Shown in pieces: positions 30,583-38,150 of a stretch of 64,000 nt of DNA. The notes beneath the pieces were generated by a model that saw nothing but the letters and a program-made list of their open reading frames with translations, did no database searches and was not told the DNA's origin. The position numbers and the translations under genes are program-made. The DNA lies in the NCBI RefSeq assembly GCF_017742835.1, contig NZ_CP072392.1, positions 2,533,321-2,597,320 on the forward strand. The letters run 5' to 3'. Source of the DNA: Aquabacter sp. L1I39. GTDB lineage: Bacteria; Pseudomonadota; Alphaproteobacteria; Rhizobiales; Xanthobacteraceae. Within the stretch, counting starts at the first letter, position 1. Each line of letters begins with the position of its first letter.

Positions 30583-31421
30583 TCGCGCGCCTCACTGAGA
30601 GGTTCGATCGGAACGAGATCGCTCTCATCCATGGCGAAATCCAGATTCTCAAGACCAGAGAACATGGCCGAAAATTGATCATGCGCCGTGGCCACGGCCT
30701 TTGTCGGGGCCGGCTCTTGGTCCGCAGTCCGATGAACGGACACGCCCAGGGTGCCCGACAACATGCGCCGTGAGAAAAGCATCGCGAACAGCAGCTGACT
30801 GGCCAGGAGCCCTCCGCGGACCAGGGGCACGCAGCGCCCAGCGGAAAAGCCGGACAGCTTCTCGGCATCAACGGCCAGAACCTCCCCCCCGCCCTGGAAG
30901 GTTACGTTGATGGGCATCAGCAGATCGGCAAGATAAAGCAATTCAGCGGCTTCACGCAGCTTACAGATCCCCACCTGCAAGCGCTTGAGAAGCGCAACGT
31001 TCTCCGCCAGGGCGCGGCTGGGCGTACCATCCGCCTCAAAGGTGATGTTCGCCTCGCTCTCCACAGCGTGCAGAAGGGTGTCGCTGACCGCGATGCGTAG
31101 CTGTTCCTGCGGCGACAGGACAGGGAGGCCAAGCGTGAAGGGAAGGCACTTGAGGTAGAGGGGGGTATAGAAGCGAAGCCAGCGCTGGTCCTTGTCCAGC
31201 AGCGGCTGGCGTTGGAGCGTCGCACTCACCCCCGCAACCACATCCAGCACTTCCCCCCGTCGCTCGACCAGGATGGGAAGATAGTGTGCGGTCTGAAGAA
31301 GTTCGCTATCCCCCAACGGAACGCGCTCGATTTGGTCGAGGAAGCCGAAACGGGCGATCTTGGACCAGGGGGTCCTCTCGCCCTTCCGCAGGGGCCGAAA
31401 GCTAAGTTCGTCTGCGCTCAC
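30579..31421 (-). CDS. SapC-family protein 1
   Basis: 280 residues, cytoplasmic by appearance. The SapC-type pattern is AHYLPILVERRGEVLDVVAG, then QRWLRFYTPLYLKCLPFTLG and an acidic C-terminal tail. The SapC family is named from the Campylobacter fetus S-layer export locus sapCDEF, where its role remained undefined. Here two copies sit in an operon with a type I exporter and an RTX-like substrate, which supports a role in surface protein export. Overlaps the glycosyltransferase start by four bases; the second SapC gene ends 12 bases upstream. Confidence 0.78.
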   Translation of the reverse strand: MSADELSFRPLRKGERTPWSKIARFGFLDQIERVPLGDSELLQTAHYLPILVERRGEVLDVVAGVSATLQRQPLLDKDQRWLRFYTPLYLKCLPFTLGLPVLSPQEQLRIAVSDTLLHAVESEANITFEADGTPSRALAENVALLKRLQVGICKLREAAELLYLADLLMPINVTFQGGGEVLAVDAEKLSGFSAGRCVPLVRGGLLASQLLFAMLFSRRMLSGTLGVSVHRTADQEPAPTKAVATAHDQFSAMFSGLENLDFAMDESDLVPIEPLSEARE

Positions 31422-31433
31422 AGGTCGATCCCG

Positions 31434-32153
31434 TCAGGCGGCCGCGTTGCGCGACAGATCCTGGCGTGCACGCTGATACAAAATGGCGGTCCGGTAAAGG
31501 GACAGGGCGTGCGCATTCAGAAGGCGTAGCCCCGCAGCGCCGAAGGCCCGCGCGAATGAGATGAAGCCATCGGTTTCGTAGGCATCCGGACGGACAACCA
31601 GGAATTCCGGAAAGGGGCCGAGCTCCAACTGATCGGGGAAACTCAGGTCCCAAGGCTGGAACAGCCCCGCATCGGACAAATGGTCGCCCATGCGTTGCGT
31701 GACCGCATGCGCAGAGCTGAATCGGTGCGCATAGATGATGCGCTCTTCCAACGCCCTGCTCGGCAAGCCACGCTCCGTCAGCAGTGTTGCGCCCACGTCG
31801 GTCGGCTCGTCCGCGATGACGTCATCCACGCGAAGATCCCCTCCGGACTGCGTGGGGTCGACCACCAGGGGATAGGCCTTGATAAGGAGCGGGAGAGAGG
31901 AAGGGATCTGAGGCGATCCATGTGGATGTCCGGCACCGTCCGCGAGCAACGAGCGCAGGACCACGAGATCCAGAGTGCCCCTGTGGCGCGTCCAAACGAC
32001 AGGAAACCACGCAGCCAGGTCGAGGGCTTCCATATGGACGACGGGAATAATTTGCCGATTGCGACCCGCGGGGTAGGAATGGGGAGAAAAAATGCGCCTC
32101 CGGCCCATCTGACCGGAAAGAGGGAGAGGGCGGACATAGAATTCGCCATCCAT
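31434..32153 (-). CDS. SapC-family protein 2
   Basis: 239 residues. It shows the same layout as the neighbour, though weakly similar: IPVVHMEALDLAAWFPVVWT, GTLDLVVLRSLLADGAG and LPLLIKAYPLVVDP. No signal peptide or membrane span. It is the first gene after the hairpin that follows the RTX-like gene, so its level may be set by read-through. The two SapC-like proteins may work as a pair. The family call is by pattern and less certain than for protein 1. Confidence 0.68.
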   Translation of the reverse strand: MDGEFYVRPLPLSGQMGRRRIFSPHSYPAGRNRQIIPVVHMEALDLAAWFPVVWTRHRGTLDLVVLRSLLADGAGHPHGSPQIPSSLPLLIKAYPLVVDPTQSGGDLRVDDVIADEPTDVGATLLTERGLPSRALEERIIYAHRFSSAHAVTQRMGDHLSDAGLFQPWDLSFPDQLELGPFPEFLVVRPDAYETDGFISFARAFGAAGLRLLNAHALSLYRTAILYQRARQDLSRNAAA

Positions 32154-32180
32154 CTGAAGCGACCACCCACCCAGAACAGA

Positions 32181-32206
32181 GACGCCCCGGGTTGCCCCGG
32201 GGCGTC
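32181..32206 (-). terminator. hairpin between the RTX-like gene and the secretion genes
   Basis: GACGCCCCGG / CCGGGGCGTC with a 6-base loop, 17 bases past the stop of the repeat protein. There is no strong T-run (CTCTGTTCTG follows on the minus strand), so it may be a partial terminator that leaves the substrate gene more abundantly transcribed than the exporter. Confidence 0.5.
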
Positions 32207-32222
32207 ATAATCAGACCAGGAC

Positions 32223-34835
32223 TTACGACCAGCTGCTGAAGTTGACCGTATCGCCGTTGGCGCCGAAAGCCCCCACTTCCACGTTGCTGACCGTGTACAC
32301 CGCACCGTCCGTGAAGGTGATGGTGGTGACACCGGCGTTGAGGACGTGCGACTGGACGTCGGCGAACGAGTAGGCCTTGAACCAGAGGCCGTCGTCTCCG
32401 GCACCACCATCGACGGAACCCGTTCCGCCCTGAGCCAGGACGAAGAAGCTGTCGTTGCCATCGCCGCCGGACATGGTCGTATTGCCCGCTGCGTTGACAT
32501 AGAAGCTGTCGGAGCCCTCGCCACCGTACAGCGTATTGTTCCCACCCGCCGCGGAGAGCAGATCGTCGCCAGCATCGCCATACATGAGGTGATTGCCGGC
32601 CGCGGTGGCCCACATCACGTCATTGCCGTCACCACCGGACATGGTCGCATCGGAAGCGCCAGCCACCATGCTGTCGACGCCCCCACCGCCATAGGCCAAC
32701 ATGCTGTTGAGGCTGGTGTTGCCGATCAGCCAGTCGTTATCGGTTCCACCGTACAGGGTATCGACGCCACCACCGGTGGAACCGAACGAAGCGTACATGA
32801 CGTCATTGCCGTCATCACCGTACAGCAGGTTCGAGCCGCCATTGACCCACATCACATCGTCGCCGGCATCGCCGTGCAGCGTGTCAGCGCCGCTGCTACC
32901 AATAACGCTGTCTGTACCGTCGCCGCCGTACAGAATGCCGTGCGTGCCATTGGCCTGCGTAACCAGCAGATCGTTGCCAATGCCACCATAAAGCGTATCG
33001 GTTCCAGAACTGTCGAGGCCGGCCGCCATGCTGTCGTTGCCAGCATCGCCATAGAGCAGGTTCGAGCCGGTGTCGACCCAGATCTGATCGTTATCGTCGC
33101 CGCCATAGAGCGTGTCCTGGCCGCTGGCGCCGACAATGGTATCCGCTCCTGCATCGCCATAGATGAGAGCGTGCGTACCATTGACCTGCGTAAACAGCAG
33201 ATCGTTGCCAATGCCACCATAAAGCGTATCGGTTCCGGAGCTGTCAATGCCGGCCGCGAGGCTATCGTTGCCAGCATCGCCATAGAGCAGGTTCGAGCCG
33301 GTGTTGACCCAGACCTGATCGTTATCGTCGCCGCCATAGAGCGTGTCCTGGCCGCTGGCGCCGGCAATGGTATCCGCTCCTGCATCGCCATAAATGAGAG
33401 CGTGCGTACCATTGACCTGCGAGAAGAGGCCGTCGCCGTCAGCACCGCCATAGATGGTGTCAACGTTGCCCGTTCCGCCGATGCTGCCAGCCCAGATGGA
33501 GTCGGCGCCGGCATCGCCGTACATCAGGTTGTTTCCGCTCGATACCCAGATCGAGTCAGCGCCGAGCCCGCCATACAGGGAGTCGGAACCGCTAGAACCG
33601 GTGATCTGGTCATTGCCGGCATCGCCATAGACGATGGCCACCCCAGCGCGGGTCGCGATCAGATCGTCGCCGTCGCCACCATAGAGGGTGTCGAGGCCAC
33701 CAGCAACGTTGCTACCGTAGATCAAGTCCACACCGGCATCACCGTAGATCACGTTGTTGCCGAAATCGACCCAGAGTTGGTCGTTACCGTCACCACCGAA
33801 GAGGGTGTCAGCACCGCTGGCGCCGCTAATGGTGTCAGCACCAACGCCACCATACATCACCGCATGAGTGGTGCGGCTGATCAGGATATCATTGCCGTCG
33901 CCGCCATACAGCGTGTCCACAGCGCCAGCCGTGGTATCGATGCCGCCGATGATCGAGTCCGCGCCGACGTCACCGTACAGCACATTGCTTCCCACGGAGG
34001 CAGACAGCGTGTCGTTTCCATCGCCACCATAGACCGTGTCGAAGCCGAAGAGCTGGCCCTGATACGTGTCGTTGCCCGCGTCACCGTAAATGATCGCGCC
34101 GCCGGAGACAGTCGCGCCGTTGATGACATGCCAAGTCAGGCCATTGGCGCCGCGCAGGAAGTCGTCGCCGTCACCACCATAAAGCGTGTCACCAGCGGCA
34201 TTGTTGCCCGTGACGACGAACGCTGCGCTGACAGTGTCGTTTCCGGCATCGCCGTAGACAACGCTGCCAGAATAGTAGGTGTAGACGTCGTCGTTGCCAG
34301 CGTCGCCATGAAGGATATTGAAGTCGCCGGCATTGGTCGCCGGATTGAAGGAGAGCTGAGCGGCCACGGACGCCACGAGGTCATTACCCTCGCCGCCATA
34401 TACCGTGTTGCCGCGCGCATCTTCAGCGAAGCTATTGGCGAGGTCAGCCGCGTTGCCCGCGACGACAGTGTCATTGCCGGCACCGCCGATCAGCACGTTA
34501 TCGACGCCGTAGCTGGCGAGATAATCGTTGCCGTTGCTTGTGGCGATGATGCCGCCGCCGGGACCGTCATTGACGATGTTGACGATCACCCCTTCGGTAT
34601 TCGTGTAGATGAGTGCGTCGGAAGTGTTACCCGCCGCCGTATCCTGAACATCAACCTTGACGTTCACCGAAGCCAACGCATTGGGATCCGTGGCGCTGTA
34701 AACGCCTGCCGCCTCAAGCGCCGCAATGATCTGCGCCTGCTCGCCATCGGACATCCCCAAGTCGTTCAGACCAGGAAATCCTTGTGCAGCATCACCCTCG
34801 GTGAGCTGTGTGCTCGTCAGATCATAAAGAGCCAT
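32223..34835 (-). CDS. RTX-like calcium-binding repeat protein, putative type I secretion substrate
   Basis: 870 residues, acidic, no signal peptide, no cysteine that I can see. Residues 1 to about 110 are a non-repeat head (SDGEQAQIIAALEAAGVYS). From about 110 to 800 the chain is built of GGxGND/GDAGxD turns (LYGGDGNDTL, IYGDAGADTI). Unlike classical RTX nonamers, each calcium-type turn alternates with a nonamer of the kind GSNLLYG, giving an 18-20-residue period and a higher order unit of about 77 residues. The end (TITFTDGAVYTVSNVEV...NFSSWS) suits an uncleaved C-terminal export signal. It lies directly upstream of the SapC/exporter operon. Likely an S-layer or surface adhesin; enzymatic domains are absent. 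Confidence 0.88.
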   Translation of the reverse strand: MALYDLTSTQLTEGDAAQGFPGLNDLGMSDGEQAQIIAALEAAGVYSATDPNALASVNVKVDVQDTAAGNTSDALIYTNTEGVIVNIVNDGPGGGIIATSNGNDYLASYGVDNVLIGGAGNDTVVAGNAADLANSFAEDARGNTVYGGEGNDLVASVAAQLSFNPATNAGDFNILHGDAGNDDVYTYYSGSVVYGDAGNDTVSAAFVVTGNNAAGDTLYGGDGDDFLRGANGLTWHVINGATVSGGAIIYGDAGNDTYQGQLFGFDTVYGGDGNDTLSASVGSNVLYGDVGADSIIGGIDTTAGAVDTLYGGDGNDILISRTTHAVMYGGVGADTISGASGADTLFGGDGNDQLWVDFGNNVIYGDAGVDLIYGSNVAGGLDTLYGGDGDDLIATRAGVAIVYGDAGNDQITGSSGSDSLYGGLGADSIWVSSGNNLMYGDAGADSIWAGSIGGTGNVDTIYGGADGDGLFSQVNGTHALIYGDAGADTIAGASGQDTLYGGDDNDQVWVNTGSNLLYGDAGNDSLAAGIDSSGTDTLYGGIGNDLLFTQVNGTHALIYGDAGADTIVGASGQDTLYGGDDNDQIWVDTGSNLLYGDAGNDSMAAGLDSSGTDTLYGGIGNDLLVTQANGTHGILYGGDGTDSVIGSSGADTLHGDAGDDVMWVNGGSNLLYGDDGNDVMYASFGSTGGGVDTLYGGTDNDWLIGNTSLNSMLAYGGGGVDSMVAGASDATMSGGDGNDVMWATAAGNHLMYGDAGDDLLSAAGGNNTLYGGEGSDSFYVNAAGNTTMSGGDGNDSFFVLAQGGTGSVDGGAGDDGLWFKAYSFADVQSHVLNAGVTTITFTDGAVYTVSNVEVGAFGANGDTVNFSSWS
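32940..33401 (-). repeat. two adjacent 231-bp near-identical tandem units inside the RTX-like gene
   Basis: 32940-33170 and 33171-33401 differ at about 14 of 231 positions, so each 77-codon block was duplicated recently relative to the other, more diverged units of the same length. The change from copy to copy keeps the frame. Less similar copies of the same unit flank the pair. Confidence 0.85.
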
Positions 34836-34890
34836 GACAACCCCTCACCCATCGCCCGCACCCGAGCGCCGCAACCGGTTAAATTAGAAA

Positions 34891-35814
34891 TCAGAGAGCA
34901 CCCGCCCGAAACACTCTCACGCGACCAGCTCCTTCCGGAGCCATACGCCGAGGCTCAGCTCGCCCCGCTTCCTCGGCGAGGTCGATGGCAAGAGACAGGC
35001 CCACGAGGGGATCCCGCTCGGACACACCGACAAATTCCACTTGCCGTCCCGCGCGGGACACCACAGGTGCCCCCAGGAACAACGCCTCCGCCCGGATCCG
35101 CGCCGCAGCTTCGCCACCCAGCCGAAGCCGGACACCGAACAGCGACAAGGCGCGACCGCGGGTACCCGCATATTCCCCCGCCCGCACCCAGGGCGACCAC
35201 TGCGCGGGACGTGTCCCGACCAGCACCTGGTATTCAAGTTCGACTCCGCGCGGCACGCGCGAAACCTGGAGCCCCTCAATCGGGAGCGGCTGGCGGGGAC
35301 CGCCAAGCCATTGGCCGGCCCCGACTTTCACATCCCCCCTGCGAGAGAGATGCCCGGTCAGAGCAAGACCGCTCTCAACTCCGGCGACGGGCGAGGCGGA
35401 TGCCCTGCCGCGCGCCGGAGGTGCCTCAAGCTCACCGGCACCCGGCAGCGTCACGAGCGGCTCCAACTGGAGGCGCGCCTCCACCGAGCCACCGGGCGTC
35501 CGCGGACGCGCCGTCATCACGAGACGCCCATCGCCGGAGGATCGCACCACCACAGCCGAACCCGGCCCCGGCAAGAAACCACCGCGGAGCCGGGGATCGG
35601 AAACGATCTCCAGGGAACCAGACGAGCGCCAATCCGGTTCAATCTGAACCACCGGCGCCTCCCCGGCCGAGGGCGCAGACACGTAACGGATGACGTAGAG
35701 ACCTGCCTCTACGGCCAACTCCGATACACGTGCATCTCCCGACTCGGCCACCCCAGCCCCCTCATTTGCTCCATTGCGGACCAAGTTTATGTTGATTTTA
35801 GTGCACTGCGTCAA
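34891..35814 (-). CDS. unrecognised protein upstream of the RTX-like gene
   Basis: Up to 307 residues. I do not recognise it. It looks beta-rich with many Gly/Ala/Arg (LAVEAGLYVIRYVSAPSAG, QIEPDWRSSGSLEIV, SVEARLQLEPLV, ELEYQVLVGTRPAQWSPWV, SLFGVRLRLGGEAA) and has no signal peptide or membrane span. The frame opens with TTG at 35814 almost touching GGAGGA, so the true start may be a later codon such as the GTG about 22 codons in, which has GAGGGG before it. It is on the same strand, 55 bases before the RTX-like gene, and so is probably the first gene of the secretion locus. It could be a chaperone, regulator or cell-surface partner. Confidence 0.6.
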   Translation of the reverse strand: MTQCTKININLVRNGANEGAGVAESGDARVSELAVEAGLYVIRYVSAPSAGEAPVVQIEPDWRSSGSLEIVSDPRLRGGFLPGPGSAVVVRSSGDGRLVMTARPRTPGGSVEARLQLEPLVTLPGAGELEAPPARGRASASPVAGVESGLALTGHLSRRGDVKVGAGQWLGGPRQPLPIEGLQVSRVPRGVELEYQVLVGTRPAQWSPWVRAGEYAGTRGRALSLFGVRLRLGGEAAARIRAEALFLGAPVVSRAGRQVEFVGVSERDPLVGLSLAIDLAEEAGRAEPRRMAPEGAGRVRVFRAGAL

Positions 35815-36560
35815 TCCTCCCGCCGCTCAAAAAGGCGGTTTTGCGGCCACATGATACCGGCAAGAATGCCTTTAATTATATCTCCGCCTAACAATACCGC
35901 TGCGGTAGCCGTTTTGGCTACGGTTTTACCGCCTCCCGTCCGGCTTTTTGGTGGGCGCCCTTGCCAAGACTCGAACTTGCAGGACATGGTTTCTTTGATT
36001 AACGGCCGTTCATTTGCGAAAATTACTTGACACACGTCGCATCCCACCAGATTTCCCCCCTCTATTTTATAGCATTACTCACTCGTTTGTTGCATAAAAC
36101 ATAGATTTAACACTGGCGATTGGTGCTCCTTTAAATTCAGCAAGCTTTCGGATATGTCGAACGCTCCTCTTTCGCCGAGTGAGTTAGCGAGTTGAACGGT
36201 CGATCGGCTGTTTCTAGATCCTGTTGCGCGCATCCTGACCTTTCCCCTTGCCGCGAAATCTGCGAATGCCTCGTCTTGTTGGCCAGGATGGTAAGCTTTG
36301 CCGCACTGCAATCAGCACGGCAGGATCATCACCCAGGAGTTGAATCCAGTTCGGAAGGTTCTCCTTGAAACCGGAATGCACGGCTCCCACCGGCGGCTGC
36401 CATACTCCACTAAGTGGCTATTGCAGATAGATCCAACCAAAGCGTGTCTGGTGCCTTGGCCGTTGATCGTGCACCGATCCGGTCGCTGCCTTGCCCAGAG
36501 GCGCGTCTGCGCAATATTCCTAGTCTAAGACAAGGCGCGGATATTGCGGAGCTGCAAGCA
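35815..36560. other. AT-richer intergenic region beside the secretion locus
   Basis: About 750 bases, clearly less GC-rich than the rest of the window. Several short open frames (for example 36075-36311 on minus and 36298-36528 on plus) show no recognisable domain or convincing ribosome site, and I do not call them genes. It contains the tRNA-like piece at 35952-35999 and a short stem CCGCC / GGCGG followed by TTTT near 35820. It must include the promoter of the RTX locus on the minus strand and of the LysR gene on the plus strand. Confidence 0.5.
35952..35999 (-). pseudogene. possible tRNA 3'-end relic
   Basis: On the minus strand an imperfect T-arm is seen, CAAG-TTCGAGT-CTTG, with an invariant-type TTCGA loop, preceded by ATGTCC and followed within 15 bases by GGCGCCCACCA, which ends like a tRNA acceptor with CCA. 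The distances do not make a proper acceptor stem, no matching GGGCGCC 5' strand occurs at the expected distance, and the anticodon arm does not pair. If real it is a decayed fragment or an integration-site scar, not a functional tRNA. Confidence 0.3.
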
Positions 36561-37478
36561 ATGATCGCATGGGACGACTTTCGCCTGGTCCAGGCGATCG
36601 CCACCACCCGTTCCCTGGCCGGAGCGGCGGACATTCTCGGGATCAATCACTCCACCGTGTTCCGGCGGCTGGGGGCACTGGAGGCGAGCTTGGGGACCCG
36701 CATCTTCGAGCGGGCCCGTAGCGGTTACCTGCCCACCGCAACGGGGGAGGAGATGGTGCGCCTCGCGGACCGGATGTCGGAGGATATCCTCTCGGTGGAG
36801 CGGCATATTACCGGTCGCGACCTGCGTCCTTCGGGAGAGTTGCGCGTGACCACCAACGATACGCTTCTCATCCATCTGATGACGCCTGTTTTTGCATCAT
36901 TCCGCCGCGCCTTCCCGGAAATCCGGCTGGACGTGGTGGTGTCGAACCAGTCCCTGAGCCTCTCCAAGCGCGACGCCGACGTGGCCATCCGCGCCAGTGA
37001 ACGACCGGGGGACACGCTCGTCGGACGGCGCATCGCTGGCATTGCCTGGGGGCTCTACGGGCGGATGGATGCCCTGTCTGGCAGCGCGTTCGATCCCACG
37101 GACTTGCGGCGGCACGACTGGGTGGGCTTTGCGGACAACCTCACCTCCCTACGGGCCGCCAAGTGGCTGCGCGAGCGGGCGGGCGAGGATCGCGTGGTCT
37201 ATAAGGTCAACTCGGTCTTGGGCCTTGCGGAAGCGGCGGCCGCCGGCATCGGCCTCGCAGTCCTGCCTTGCTTCATCGGAGCGGCGACGCCGGGTCTTTC
37301 GCGCCTCGCAGGGCCGCTGGCGGACATGGAAGCCAGCCTCTGGCTTGTGACACATCCAGACATCAAGGGAACGGCGCGCGTGCGATCCTTCATGGACCAT
37401 ATCGGGCGGGAGTTGTCCCGGCGGCGCGGGCTGATCGAGGGGAAGGAAGAAGCGCCGGCGGGCACGCCGGGTGACTGA
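36561..37478 (+). CDS. LysR-family transcriptional regulator
   Basis: 305 residues. The helix-turn-helix is at the very N-terminus (WDDFRLVQAIATTRSLAGAA, STVFRRLGALEASLGTRIFE), then the effector domain (LIHLMTPVFASFRRAFPEI, SLSKRDADVAIRASERPGD). ATG 36561 is used because the family core begins there; upstream codons to 36414 lack conservation features. It has no divergent target gene, since the upstream 750 bases are non-coding. Downstream is a convergent exported protein across a hairpin. Confidence 0.85.
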   Translation: MIAWDDFRLVQAIATTRSLAGAADILGINHSTVFRRLGALEASLGTRIFERARSGYLPTATGEEMVRLADRMSEDILSVERHITGRDLRPSGELRVTTNDTLLIHLMTPVFASFRRAFPEIRLDVVVSNQSLSLSKRDADVAIRASERPGDTLVGRRIAGIAWGLYGRMDALSGSAFDPTDLRRHDWVGFADNLTSLRAAKWLRERAGEDRVVYKVNSVLGLAEAAAAGIGLAVLPCFIGAATPGLSRLAGPLADMEASLWLVTHPDIKGTARVRSFMDHIGRELSRRRGLIEGKEEAPAGTPGD

Positions 37479-37490
37479 TGCACAAGCCTT

Positions 37491-37514
37491 GGCTGCCTAC
37501 CAATACAGGCAGCC
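37491..37514. terminator. hairpin between convergent genes
   Basis: GGCTGCCT / AGGCAGCC with 8-base loop ACCAATAC, between the LysR stop and the stop of the exported protein. Confidence 0.5.
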
Positions 37515-37522
37515 GACTGCAC

Positions 37523-37984
37523 CTATTCTGCGGAGGTATCCTGCGCAACAGTCTCGCGAGACTTCAACTTGCGCCGGCTGGCCACCTTGGGCGCGTCGGC
37601 ACCCAGGCGCGTGAACTCGCACCACATGGTGTCGACCCCGGCAAGGTTGCCCCGGAAAGTGGATGCGCTGGTCTTCACCACCTCGAAGCAAGGCTCGAAG
37701 GTCATACCCTCCACAAAGCCGCAGACATTTTCCCCGCGCACCCGAACGGAGTTCGGCGGCAGGCGGACAAACCGCGTCTGGCCCTGGGAGCGCATGGTGA
37801 TGGTCCCGGCCACCGAGCCATCGGAAAAGATCCGACCGGCGCCGGTCGTACCCTCGAAGCAGGTGAAGGTGAAGGTTCGCCCGACGACGAACGCCTTTGC
37901 CTGTTCAGGATTGAGGGACTGCGCTTGGGCCGCCCCCATCCCGATGAAGGCGAACCCGGCTGCCGCAAGGAGAGTGCTTCGCAT
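37523..37984 (-). CDS. small exported cysteine-containing protein of unknown function
   Basis: 153 residues beginning with a signal peptide (MRSTLLAAAGFAFIGMGAAQ, cleavage after AQA). The mature domain has an alternating beta pattern (GRTFTFTCFEGTTGAGRIFSD, GSVAGTITMRSQGQTRFV) and four cysteines that could form two disulfides. It resembles small periplasmic proteins of unknown function in rhizobial-type genomes, though I cannot name a family. Start 37984 is the only one giving a signal peptide; the frame upstream to 38233 runs over the end of the MFS gene. Confidence 0.72.
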   Translation of the reverse strand: MRSTLLAAAGFAFIGMGAAQAQSLNPEQAKAFVVGRTFTFTCFEGTTGAGRIFSDGSVAGTITMRSQGQTRFVRLPPNSVRVRGENVCGFVEGMTFEPCFEVVKTSASTFRGNLAGVDTMWCEFTRLGADAPKVASRRKLKSRETVAQDTSAE

Positions 37985-38150
37985 GGGGACCGTGTAACGA
38001 TGGTTGTGAGACGGTGATACAGCGCGTTGGTTAACAAATACGATGCAACACCCCTCCCCTGCCCGCAAGACAGGGCGACGAAGATGCTCCTCCGCCCGTC
38101 TCTTTCCGTCCCACCTGTGGCGCATGTGTCGCGACACAGCCTCGTGCGGA

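Noticed and set aside
32230..34500. Regular repeats that could be taken for a CRISPR array
   Set aside because: The repeats are in frame, 27-231 bp in period, lack constant-length unique spacers, and encode GGxGND turns.
32346..35693. 1115-codon plus-strand open frame opposite the RTX-like gene
   Set aside because: The periodic DNA of the repeat gene has no stops in this antisense frame. The translation is repetitive Val/Ala/Ile sequence that mirrors the repeats and runs past both gene ends.
35952..35999. An intact tRNA gene at this site
   Set aside because: No complementary 5' acceptor strand, anticodon arm not pairing, and spacing between T-arm and CCA wrong, so at most a relic.
35041..36030. 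329-codon plus-strand open frame ending in a CQDSNLQ-type peptide
   Set aside because: It is antisense to the 307-residue gene. The CQDSNLQ-like end is typical of spurious frames read through tRNA-like DNA, which I report separately as a relic.
36027..36032. TTGACA as the -35 of a plus-strand promoter
   Set aside because: No -10-like hexamer lies 16-19 bases downstream. The nearest TATTTT is over 25 bases away.
36075..36528. Two short overlapping open frames (minus 36075-36311, plus 36298-36528)
   Set aside because: No ribosome site, no domain and no similarity I can recognise. They lie in AT-richer DNA that is more likely regulatory or decayed.
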